From NCBI RefSeq assembly GCF_001984095.1, contig NZ_LYVQ01000016.1:1-47626 (forward strand): DNA of 47,626 bases. The letters are read 5' to 3'. This document shows, in pieces, positions 18,754 to 26,126 of the stretch. How positions within the stretch are numbered: position 1 is the stretch's first letter; each line of letters begins with the position of its first letter. Made by a program: the position numbers and the translations under genes. This stretch comes from Pelomonas sp. KK5. Its GTDB lineage: Bacteria; Pseudomonadota; Gammaproteobacteria; Burkholderiales; Burkholderiaceae_C. The notes below the pieces were generated by a model. It did not search any database and had not been told where the DNA came from. It saw only the letters and a list, made by a program, of their open reading frames with translations.

Positions 18754-19044
18754 ATGGCACCACCCCGCGGAAAAGGTCGCTTCTCGAAAGACAAGAAGCC
18801 CAAGCGCAACCAACAATCCCTGCTGTTCCGTCGCAAGCGCTTCTGCCGCTTCACGGTCGCCGGCGTTGAGTCGATCGACTACAAGGACATCGACACGCTG
18901 CGCGACTTCGTCGGCGAAAACGGCAAGATCACGCCGGCTCGCCTGACGGGCACCCGCGCGTTCTTCCAGCGTCAACTGACGGTCGCCATCAAGCGCGCGC
19001 GCTTCCTGGCCATGCTGCCGTACAGCGACCAGCACAAGGTCTAA
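18754..19044 (+). CDS. rpsR: Small ribosomal subunit protein bS18
   Basis: bS18 pairs with bS6 on the 30S platform. The 96-residue product has a basic N-terminal extension ([18 protein letters not shown]) and the conserved core [24 protein letters not shown] and ITPARLTGT, ending in the arginine/lysine-rich [18 protein letters not shown] site precedes ATG 18754. rplI follows after 12 bases. Confidence 0.98.
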   Translation: MAPPRGKGRFSKDKKPKRNQQSLLFRRKRFCRFTVAGVESIDYKDIDTLRDFVGENGKITPARLTGTRAFFQRQLTVAIKRARFLAMLPYSDQHKV

Positions 19045-19056
19045 GGAGCCACCACC

Positions 19057-19512
19057 ATGCAAATCATCCTGCTGGAAAAGGTCGCTAACCTGGGCAACCT
19101 GGGCGACGTCGTCAAGGTCAAGGACGGCTACGCACGCAACTTCCTGATCCCGACCCGCCAGGCACGCCGTGCCACGGCCGCCGCGATCCAGGAATTCGAA
19201 GCCAAGCGCGCCGAACTGGAAAAGGCTGCCGCCGAGAAGCTGGCCGCCGCTCAAGCCCTGGGCGAGAGCCTGAATGGCAAGACCGTTCGCATCGAGCAGA
19301 AGGCCGGCGTCGACGGTCGCCTGTTCGGCTCGGTCACCAATGCCGACATCGCCGAAGCGCTGACCAAGATGGGCTTCGCCGTGGCCAAGGCTCAGGTCCG
19401 CCTGCCGCTGGGCCCGCTGAAGACCGTCGGTGAGTTCACCGTCGGCGTCGCGCCGCACCACGACGTGGTCGTCGACGTGACGGTGCAGGTCGTCGCCGAA
19501 ACCGAGAAGTAA
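19057..19512 (+). CDS. rplI: Large ribosomal subunit protein bL9
   Basis: bL9 is an elongated 50S protein near the L1 stalk. The 151-residue product has the signature [32 protein letters not shown], the long connecting helix rich in E, K and A (about residues 45-75), and the C-terminal domain with [16 protein letters not shown]. An AAGGAG site precedes the ATG. It ends 31 bases before a strong hairpin terminator. Confidence 0.98.
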   Translation: MQIILLEKVANLGNLGDVVKVKDGYARNFLIPTRQARRATAAAIQEFEAKRAELEKAAAEKLAAAQALGESLNGKTVRIEQKAGVDGRLFGSVTNADIAEALTKMGFAVAKAQVRLPLGPLKTVGEFTVGVAPHHDVVVDVTVQVVAETEK

Positions 19513-19542
19513 AAAACTCGATTTCGTTCGCACCTGAACGAC

Positions 19543-19577
19543 AAGAGCCGATGGCCGCGAGGCCATCGGCTCTTTCA
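19543..19577 (+). terminator. Intrinsic terminator of the rpsF-rplI operon
   Basis: A 13-bp perfect stem (AGAGCCGATGGCC at 19544-19556 with its complement at 19561-19573) closes a GCGA tetraloop and is followed by a short T-rich tract (TTTCACTTT). The first stem A sits next to an A that can pair with the T run, which allows termination on the opposite strand too. Confidence 0.85.
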
Positions 19578-19621
19578 CTTTCGTGGACGAGTTTTCCCGC
19601 GCAGTTCACCGCTTTTCCCCA

Positions 19622-19637
19622 GACCTGTCCACAGGTC
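19622..19637. promoter_or_regulatory. Inverted repeat upstream of dnaB, possible operator
   Basis: GACCTGT-CC-ACAGGTC is a perfect 7-2-7 palindrome 33 bases before the dnaB ATG. A weak -10 (TTATAG, 19655-19660) lies just downstream, so the palindrome would overlap the -35 region. It is not a LexA box, because CTGT and ACAG are only two bases apart. Confidence 0.4.
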
Positions 19638-19669
19638 GGAATTGGGGTCGCGGCTTATAGTTCCTCCCC

Positions 19670-22135
19670 ATGTCCTCGCTCACGATCAACAACGCTTCCC
19701 AGGATCCCGAAGTCGCCCGCCTGCGCATCCCGCCGCACTCGGTCGAGGCCGAGCAGAGCGTGCTCGGCGGCCTGCTGATCGACAACTCCGCCTGGGACCG
19801 CGCCGGCGACATGCTCGCCGAGTCGGACTTCTACCGCTACGAGCACAAGCAGATCTATCTCGCCACCGGCAAGCTGATCAACGCCGGCAAGCCAGCCGAC
19901 GTGGTGACCGTGTTCGAGGAACTGACCTCGCTGGGCCGCGCCGAGGATTGCGGCGGCCTGGCCTACCTGAACGCGCTCGCGCAGAGCGTCCCGAGTGCCG
20001 CCAATCTTGTGCGTTATGCCGAGATCGTGCGCGAGCGTTCGGTGCTGCGCAAGCTGGTCACCGCCTGCGACGAGATCGCCAGCGCCGCGATGAGCCCGCA
20101 GGGCCGCGTGGCCAAGGACATCGTCGACGAGGCCGAGGGCAAGATCTTCAAGATCAACGAGGACGGCGGCAAGAGCCAGCAGGGCTTCCACAGCATGGAC
20201 CGGCTGGTGGTGGACCTGATCGACCGCGTCAACGAACTGGCAGAAAACGGCGCCGAGGACGTCACCGGCGTGCGCACCGGCTTCTACGACCTCGACAACA
20301 TGACCGCCGGCTTCCAGCCCGGCGACCTGATCATCCTGGCGGCCCGGCCCTCGATGGGCAAGGCTCAGCCGATGGACGCCCAGGTGCGCACCCGTACCGG
20401 CTGGAAGCGCATGGGCGATCTGGAGGTAGGCGATGCGCTGGCCTCGGTCGACGGCCGGCCATCGATCGTGCAGGGCATCTTCCCGCAGGGCGTCAAGGAC
20501 GTCTGGCGCGTCCATTTTTCCGATGGGCGGTCGGCCGAATGCTGCGATGAGCACCTGTGGCAGGTGATGTACCGAGAGTGGTCGGCGCCGCGGGTCGTGA
20601 GCACGGCGGAACTGCGGCGTCTGCTGGCCTTCAAGCGCTATCAGGGCCGCCTGTGGATCGAGCGGGCCAGCGGGGACTTCGGCCACGATGAACCGTTGCC
20701 GGTCGACCCCTGGCTGCTCGGTTGCCTGCTGGGCGACGGCAACCTGACGGGGACCGGGTCGGTGCGCTTTTCCACGGCCTCGACGCAAGTGCTTGAAGAA
20801 GTGGGCGCGCGTGCCGGCGTTGGGATGATGGTGACGGCCGCGGGCGGCTACGACTACCGCATCGTGCGCCAGGACCGGGACCATCCCACAGGATTCTTCG
20901 GCGCCCAGGGCAATCCGCTGCGCGTCGCGCTGGAGGCGCTGGAACTCTCGGGCCTGTCCAGCGACCAGAAATTCATTCCGCGCCTGTACCTGACGGCCAG
21001 CCGCGAACGCCGGCTGGAACTGCTGCGCGGCCTGCTGGATACCGATGGCTGGATCGAGCGCTGGGGCAGCGTGCGCTTCTCGACGAGCAGCGCAAGGCTG
21101 GCAGCCGACATGGCCGAACTGGTGCGCTCGCTGGGCGGCTGGTGCAGCACCAGCGTCAAGCAGCCGCACTACCGTGATGTGGCCGGCCTGCGTGTCGCCG
21201 GGCTGCCGGCCCATGTGCTGCACATCTCGCATCCCGAGCCGCGGTCCTTGTTCCTGCTGTCGGAGAAGCAGGCCCGGGCGCCGCAGCGCTGGCAGCGCGA
21301 GAAGCGGCTGACCGTCTCGTGCATCGAGCCGAGCCGCCGGGCCGATTGCCAGTGCATTGCGGTCAGCCACCCCTCGCACCTGTACATCACGGACCAGGAC
21401 GTGGTGACGCACAACACCGCCTTCGTCGTCAACATCGGCGAGAACGTCGCCATCAACGAAGGCCTGCCCGTCGTCATCTACTCGATGGAAATGGGCGCGG
21501 CGCAGCTCGCCTTGCGGATGGTCGGCTCGGTCGGCCGCATCGACCAGAGCCGCCTGCGCCTGGGCCGCCTGGCCGACGACGAATGGAGCCGCCTCTCCGA
21601 GGCCGTGGACAAGCTCGGCAAGGCCGCGATCTACATCGACGAGAGCCCCGGCCTGAGCCCGTCCGAAGTGCGCGCGCGTGCGCGCCGGCAGGCCCGCATC
21701 TCGGGCCAGCTGGGCCTGATCATCATCGACTACCTGCAGCTGATGAGCGGCAACGGCGGCAACGAGGAAAACCGCGCCACGGTGATCGGCGAGATCTCGC
21801 GCGGCCTGAAGGCGCTGGCCAAGGAGCTGAAGTGCCCGGTGATCGCGCTGTCGCAGCTGAACCGCTCGGTGGAGACCCGGCCCGACAAGCGTCCGATGAT
21901 GTCCGACCTGCGCGAATCCGGCGCCATCGAGCAGGACGCGGACATCATCATGTTCATCTACCGCGACGAGTACTACACGAAGACCGAGTGCAAGGAACCG
22001 GGCGTGGCGGAGATCATTATTGCGAAACAGCGTAACGGCCCGGTGGGCACGGTGAAGCTGGCCTTCCAGAAGATGCACACCAAGTTCGAGAACCTGGCGC
22101 CCGGCTATGTGAGCCCGGGCGGCGACGAGTACTGA
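19670..22135 (+). CDS. dnaB: Replicative DNA helicase DnaB, interrupted by an intein
   Basis: DnaB is the hexameric 5'-3' helicase of the replication fork. The 821-residue precursor has an N-terminal domain (PHSVEAEQSVLGGLLID, about residues 20-120), a linker helix and the RecA-like motor. The Walker A sequence is split: ARPSMGK (ending residue 231) is followed by a 351-residue intein, and TAFVVNIGENVA resumes at residue 583. Removing the intein gives 470 residues with an intact SMGKT and normal later motifs (VIYSMEM, LGLIIIDYLQLM, DLRESGAIEQDAD). No helicase activity is possible before splicing, because the P-loop is broken. The gene stands after the rpsF-rplI terminator. Confidence 0.97.
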   Translation: MSSLTINNASQDPEVARLRIPPHSVEAEQSVLGGLLIDNSAWDRAGDMLAESDFYRYEHKQIYLATGKLINAGKPADVVTVFEELTSLGRAEDCGGLAYLNALAQSVPSAANLVRYAEIVRERSVLRKLVTACDEIASAAMSPQGRVAKDIVDEAEGKIFKINEDGGKSQQGFHSMDRLVVDLIDRVNELAENGAEDVTGVRTGFYDLDNMTAGFQPGDLIILAARPSMGKAQPMDAQVRTRTGWKRMGDLEVGDALASVDGRPSIVQGIFPQGVKDVWRVHFSDGRSAECCDEHLWQVMYREWSAPRVVSTAELRRLLAFKRYQGRLWIERASGDFGHDEPLPVDPWLLGCLLGDGNLTGTGSVRFSTASTQVLEEVGARAGVGMMVTAAGGYDYRIVRQDRDHPTGFFGAQGNPLRVALEALELSGLSSDQKFIPRLYLTASRERRLELLRGLLDTDGWIERWGSVRFSTSSARLAADMAELVRSLGGWCSTSVKQPHYRDVAGLRVAGLPAHVLHISHPEPRSLFLLSEKQARAPQRWQREKRLTVSCIEPSRRADCQCIAVSHPSHLYITDQDVVTHNTAFVVNIGENVAINEGLPVVIYSMEMGAAQLALRMVGSVGRIDQSRLRLGRLADDEWSRLSEAVDKLGKAAIYIDESPGLSPSEVRARARRQARISGQLGLIIIDYLQLMSGNGGNEENRATVIGEISRGLKALAKELKCPVIALSQLNRSVETRPDKRPMMSDLRESGAIEQDADIIMFIYRDEYYTKTECKEPGVAEIIIAKQRNGPVGTVKLAFQKMHTKFENLAPGYVSPGGDEY
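20363..21415 (+). mobile_element. Class 3 intein with LAGLIDADG homing endonuclease in dnaB
   Basis: The 351-residue intein begins with alanine (AQPMDAQ) rather than Cys or Ser and ends VVTHN before Thr. It carries the class 3 WCT set: Trp66 in block B (CDEHLW, with His64), Cys331 at block F position 4 (QCIAVSHP), and Thr as the first C-extein residue. In class 3 inteins the block F Cys starts splicing. A LAGLIDADG homing endonuclease lies between the splicing blocks: LLGCLLGDG (about 118-126) and LLRGLLDTDG (about 220-229), both with their catalytic Asp, so it is probably active. The insertion point is the GK/T junction of the P-loop, a recurrent DnaB intein site. Confidence 0.93.
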
Positions 22136-22242
22136 TCACGGGCATCGAAGCGGCCGGTGTCGATTGCCGGCCGGCTCGTTCGTCGTGGGGATGAAGCGGC
22201 GGAAGCGTTCCGTCGCGCCACCTTCCTGCGGGAGCGACGAGC

Positions 22243-22611
22243 ATGCGATTCCTTTCGATGATCCGGATCGACGAGAGCCGGGGCCAGGCGCCCAGCGAGA
22301 CCCTGATGGCCGACATGGGCCGGCTGATCGACGAACTCACCCGCAGCGGGCAGCTGGTGAGCACCGCCGGCCTGCGGCCGAGCGCCGAAGGCGTGCGGGT
22401 GCGCCTGCAGCGCGGCGGCCGCCTGGCGACGACGGACGGTCCCTTCACCGAGGCCAAGGAGGTGATCGGCGGCTATGCGATCCTGGAGGCCGCGTCGATG
22501 GCCGAGGCGGTCGAGCTGACCCGGCGCTTCCTGCGCGTGCACGGCGACGACTGGGACCTCGAGTGCGAGGTGCGCCAGCTTGACGGCCCCGAGTTCGGCT
22601 GCCAGCCCTGA
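22243..22611 (+). CDS. YCII/DGPF-domain protein
   Basis: This 122-residue cytoplasmic protein belongs to the YCII-related, DGPF-containing family, whose members are small ferredoxin-like-fold dimers of uncertain function, often linked to ECF sigma factors. The motif TTDGPFTEAKEVIGGYAIL is diagnostic, and the N-terminal MRFLSMIRIDES strand is typical. A GGGAGCG site lies before ATG 22243. The MFS gene follows after 12 bases and is probably co-transcribed. No ECF sigma factor gene is adjacent here. Confidence 0.88.
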   Translation: MRFLSMIRIDESRGQAPSETLMADMGRLIDELTRSGQLVSTAGLRPSAEGVRVRLQRGGRLATTDGPFTEAKEVIGGYAILEAASMAEAVELTRRFLRVHGDDWDLECEVRQLDGPEFGCQP

Positions 22612-22623
22612 ACGGCGCCGGCG

Positions 22624-23844
22624 ATGAGCACCCCGACGAAGCACTACCGCTGGATCATCGTCGCCGCCGGCGGCCTGCTGGGCTGCCTGGCGATCGGCGG
22701 CCTGTTCTCGCTGCCGGTGTTCCTGCGGCCGATCGCGCAGGACACCGGCTGGTCCACCACCGGGATCTCCGCCGCGATGACGCTGGCCTTCCTGGCGCTG
22801 GCGCTGGGCAGCATCGTCTGGGGCACGCTGTCGGACCGGCTGGGGCCGCGGCCGGTGGTGCTGGCCGGTTCGGTGCTGCTGGCCGGCGGCCTCGCGCTGG
22901 CCAGCCTGGCCACCTCGCTGGCGGCCTTCCAGCTGCTGTTCGGCGTGGTCGTCGGCCTCAGCGCGGCCGCCATCTTCGCGCCGATGATGGCCTGCGTCAC
23001 CGGCTGGTTCGACACGCAGCGCAGCCTGGCCGTGTCGCTGGTCTCGGCGGGCATGGGCATGGCACCGATGACCATGTCCCCGCTGGCCGCCTGGCTGGTG
23101 CAGACGCACTACTGGCGCAGCGCGCTGCAGATCATCGCGGCGCTGGTGGCGGCCCTGATGCTGCCGGTGGCCCTGCTGGTGCGCAGGCCGCCAGGGCTGG
23201 CCGCCCCGGCGCCCGGTGGTGGCGCGGCGCCGGCGCTTGAGCCCGCCCTGTCCGTCGCCCAGGCCATGCGCTCCGCGCCCTTCCTGATCCTGGTGCTCAC
23301 CAGCTTCCTGAGCTGCGCCACCCATTCGGGGCCGATCTTCCACACGGTGAACTACGCCGTGGCCTGTGGCATTCCGCTGATGGCGGCGGTGTCGATCTAC
23401 AGCCTGGAAGGGCTGGCGGGCATGGGCGGGCGCCTGGTGTTCGGCCTGCTGGGCGACCGCTTCGGCGCCGCGCGCGTGCTGGTGCTGGCGCTGCTGGCGC
23501 AGGCGCTGGTGGTGCTGGGCTATGTGGCGGCGGCCCAGCTGGCGGGCTTCTATGCGGTGGCCGGCCTGTTCGGCTTCACCTATGCGGGGGTGATGCCGCT
23601 GTTCGCCGTGATCGCGCGCGACAACTTTCCGCTGCGCATGATGGGCACGGTGATCGGCAGCTGCACGATGGCCAGCAGCCTGGGCATGGCGCTCGGGCCG
23701 GTGCTGGGCGGGCTGATCTACGACAGCACGTCCAGCTACGCCTGGCTCTTCATCGGCGCGTTCGCGCTGGGCCTGGGCGCCTGCCTCTCCGCCCTGGCCT
23801 TCACGCGGCTGCCTCGGCGGGCGCAGGTGGCCCTGGCGACCTGA
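22624..23844 (+). CDS. MFS transporter
   Basis: This 406-residue inner-membrane protein has about twelve hydrophobic helices and the MFS loop 2-3 signature in WGTLSDRLGPRPVVLAG, with a related motif (GLLGDRFGAARVLVL) in the second half. The overall pattern (single-substrate type with FLRPIAQDTGWSTTGIS after helix 1) resembles the monocarboxylate/oxalate-like branch of the family, but the substrate cannot be fixed. It lies 12 bases after the YCII gene and 68 bases before an acyl-CoA synthetase gene, so it might import an organic acid for activation. Confidence 0.88.
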   Translation: MSTPTKHYRWIIVAAGGLLGCLAIGGLFSLPVFLRPIAQDTGWSTTGISAAMTLAFLALALGSIVWGTLSDRLGPRPVVLAGSVLLAGGLALASLATSLAAFQLLFGVVVGLSAAAIFAPMMACVTGWFDTQRSLAVSLVSAGMGMAPMTMSPLAAWLVQTHYWRSALQIIAALVAALMLPVALLVRRPPGLAAPAPGGGAAPALEPALSVAQAMRSAPFLILVLTSFLSCATHSGPIFHTVNYAVACGIPLMAAVSIYSLEGLAGMGGRLVFGLLGDRFGAARVLVLALLAQALVVLGYVAAAQLAGFYAVAGLFGFTYAGVMPLFAVIARDNFPLRMMGTVIGSCTMASSLGMALGPVLGGLIYDSTSSYAWLFIGAFALGLGACLSALAFTRLPRRAQVALAT

Positions 23845-23912
23845 ATCGGCGGCGGCCTGTTTCCTCGCCGGCGCTGGCCCACAATGGCCGGCACCGACAA
23901 GGACAAGGAGAC

Positions 23913-25625
23913 ATGCCGATGACCGCCGCCGCCTTCCTGCAGGCCCGCGATTTCCTGCAGCGCCACCGCAGCGACTACGCTACCGCCTATCGCGACTACC
24001 CGCGGCCCGAGCTGGCCGAGTTCAACTGGGCGCTCGACTACTTCGACCCGATGGCGCGCGGCAACGCGGCCGATGCGATCGTCATCGTCGGCGAGGACGG
24101 CAGCGAGTTGCGCCGCAGCTTCGACGACATGGCGCGCCGCTCCGATCAGGTAGCGAGTTATCTGCGCGGGCTCGGCGTGAAGCGCGGCGAGCGCGTGCTG
24201 CTGATGATGGGCAACGAGATCGCGCTGTGGGAGCTGATGCTGGCCTGCATCAAGCTCGGCGCGGTGATGATCCCGGCCACCTCGCTGCTGACGGTCGACG
24301 ACCTGCGCGACCGGCTCGACCGCGGCGCGGTGCGCCATGTGGTGGCGGCCACGGGGCAGACGGCCAAGTTCGACGGACTGGCCGGCGACTACACGCGCGT
24401 CGCCGTGGGCGACGGGGCCGCCCCCGGCTGGCATGACTTCGCCGACTCGAGGGCAGCCGATGCGCGCTTCGAGCCCGACGGCGTCACCCAGGCGGACGAC
24501 CCGCTGCTGCTGTACTTCACCTCCGGCACCACGTCCAAGCCCAAGCTGGTGCTGCACACCCAGCAGAGCTATCCGGTCGGCCATCTCAGCACCATGTACT
24601 GGCTGGGCCTGCAGCGCGGCGACCGGCACCTCAACATCTCCTCGCCGGGCTGGGCCAAGCACGCCTGGAGCTGCTTCTTCGCGCCCTGGAACGCGCAGGC
24701 CTGCGTGTTCATCTACAACTACACCCGCTTCCACGCGCCGACGATGCTGGAGGTGCTGGCCACGCATGAAGTGACCAGCCTGTGCGCGCCGCCGACCGTC
24801 TGGCGCATGCTGATCCAGGCGGACCTCGCGGCCTATCGCGACAGGCTGAAGCTGCGCGAGGTGATCGGCGCCGGCGAGCCGCTAAACCCGGAAATCATCA
24901 GCCAGGTGCGCGAGGCCTGGGGCCTGGACCTGCGCGACGGCTACGGCCAGACCGAGACCTGCGCCCAGGTCGGCAACAGCCCTGGCCAGCCGCTGAAGCC
25001 CGGCTCGATGGGGCGGCCGCTGCCCGGCTACCGCATCGCGCTGCTGGACCTGGACGAGCACGAGGCGCAGGAAGGCGAGGTGGCCATCGTCCTCGCCGAC
25101 CGCCCCATCGGCCTGATGACCGCCTACGAGGACAGTCCCGAGAAGACCGCCGAGGTGATGCGCAACGGGCACTACCGCACCGGCGATACGGCGATGCGCG
25201 ACGAGGACGGCTACATCACCTTCGTCGGCCGCGCCGACGACGTCTTCAAGGCCAGCGACTATCGCATCAGCCCCTTCGAGCTGGAGAGCGTGCTGATCGA
25301 GCACGAGGCGGTGATGGAGGCGGCGGTGATCCCCAGCCCCGATCCGCTGCGCCTGGCCGTGCCCAAGGCCTGCGTGATGCTGCGGCCGGGGCGCGAGCCG
25401 GCGCCGGAGCTGGCGCAGGCGATCTTCGCCTTCTCGCGGGAGCGCCTGGCGCCCTACAAGCGGCTGCGCCGGCTGGAGTTTGTCGGCGAGCTGCCCAAGA
25501 CCATCTCGGGCAAGATCCGCCGCGTGCAGCTGCGGGCGCAGGAAGTGAAGCTGCGCGGCAGCGACGGCGCGCGCGGCGAGCAGGAGTACTTCGAGGACGA
25601 CTTTCCCGCGCTGCGCGGGGAGTGA
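23913..25625 (+). CDS. Acyl-CoA synthetase (AMP-forming, medium-chain ACSM-like)
   Basis: This is an ANL-superfamily enzyme that activates a carboxylic acid through an acyl-adenylate to its CoA thioester. The 570-residue product shows motif A5-like GYGQTET, the YRTGD hinge region, and the catalytic lysine near the end in LPKTISGKIRR. The phosphate-binding loop reads YFTSGTTSKPKLV, with Ser in place of the usual Gly before KPK. An AAGGAG site lies 2 bases before ATG 23913 and 8 bases before an in-frame ATG at 23919. The second start (MTAAAFLQAR) is therefore more likely. The substrate chain length is inferred only from general resemblance. Confidence 0.9.
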   Translation: MPMTAAAFLQARDFLQRHRSDYATAYRDYPRPELAEFNWALDYFDPMARGNAADAIVIVGEDGSELRRSFDDMARRSDQVASYLRGLGVKRGERVLLMMGNEIALWELMLACIKLGAVMIPATSLLTVDDLRDRLDRGAVRHVVAATGQTAKFDGLAGDYTRVAVGDGAAPGWHDFADSRAADARFEPDGVTQADDPLLLYFTSGTTSKPKLVLHTQQSYPVGHLSTMYWLGLQRGDRHLNISSPGWAKHAWSCFFAPWNAQACVFIYNYTRFHAPTMLEVLATHEVTSLCAPPTVWRMLIQADLAAYRDRLKLREVIGAGEPLNPEIISQVREAWGLDLRDGYGQTETCAQVGNSPGQPLKPGSMGRPLPGYRIALLDLDEHEAQEGEVAIVLADRPIGLMTAYEDSPEKTAEVMRNGHYRTGDTAMRDEDGYITFVGRADDVFKASDYRISPFELESVLIEHEAVMEAAVIPSPDPLRLAVPKACVMLRPGREPAPELAQAIFAFSRERLAPYKRLRRLEFVGELPKTISGKIRRVQLRAQEVKLRGSDGARGEQEYFEDDFPALRGE

Positions 25626-25640
25626 TCGACTGATCGGCGA

Positions 25641-26069
25641 TCAGGCCGCGACGCGGCCGGCGCGAAAGGCGTCCAGCTGGGCGCGCACCTCGGCCAGTTC
25701 GGCCGCCAGGTTGTCGCGCGCCGTGGTGGCCCCGACCAGCTCCATCTCGGCCGCCAGGCAAGCATCCGACTGCGCGGCCGAGGCGGCGACCTGCTGCTCC
25801 AACTGGCGGCGCAGATCGGCGAGCTGGCGGTCCTTGCCCTCGATGGCCAGTTGATCCTTGGCCTTGCCGACCAGCGCGTTGGAGGCGATGTCGCGGGCAT
25901 TGCGCAGCTCGATCGTCAGCCGCTCGATGGTGGCCTCGCGCTCGGCCGTGGCCACGGCCAGTTGCTCGCGCAGCGGGGCGGCGGCGCTTTTCGCGAGCCC
26001 GCCGGCCCATTCGGCCAGCGCCTGCGCGAGGGATTCTGGGAGGGTGCTGCTGATGTCCTGCTCTGCCAT
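25641..26069 (-). CDS. Coiled-coil protein of unknown function, divergent from a LexA-controlled gene
   Basis: I do not recognise a named family. The 142-residue product is almost all helical: an N-terminal amphipathic segment (TLPESLAQALAEWAGGLAKS) then a long heptad-rich stretch (about residues 40-130) with many E, R, Q and A residues. It resembles the alanine-rich coiled coils of KfrA-type and SMC-like accessory proteins in composition only. It reads away from the LexA box at 26107-26126, its start being 37 bases from the box, so it may share the damage response. No signal peptide or membrane segment is visible. Confidence 0.7.
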   Translation of the reverse strand: MAEQDISSTLPESLAQALAEWAGGLAKSAAAPLREQLAVATAEREATIERLTIELRNARDIASNALVGKAKDQLAIEGKDRQLADLRRQLEQQVAASAAQSDACLAAEMELVGATTARDNLAAELAEVRAQLDAFRAGRVAA

Positions 26070-26106
26070 GGAACGTGAAGGCGACCGGGCCGTGCATTTT
26101 CTTAAA

Positions 26107-26126
26107 TACTGTATAAAAATACAGTT
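26107..26126 (+). promoter_or_regulatory. LexA (SOS) box
   Basis: TACTGTATAAAAATACAGTT matches the proteobacterial LexA consensus CTGT-N8-ACAG with an AT-rich core. It lies between two divergent genes and ends at the base before the ATG of the radical SAM gene. TATAAA at 26112-26117 inside it can serve as the -10 of that gene, so LexA would block RNA polymerase directly. Confidence 0.88.

Noticed and set aside
19670-22135. dnaB as a disrupted or pseudogene copy because of its split P-loop
   Set aside because: The insertion keeps frame, ends in HN-Thr and has intein splicing blocks, so it is an intein.
22151-22173. GC-rich 7-bp hairpin after dnaB as a terminator
   Set aside because: The stem CGGCCGG/CCGGCCG is short and not followed by a convincing T run; left out of the features.
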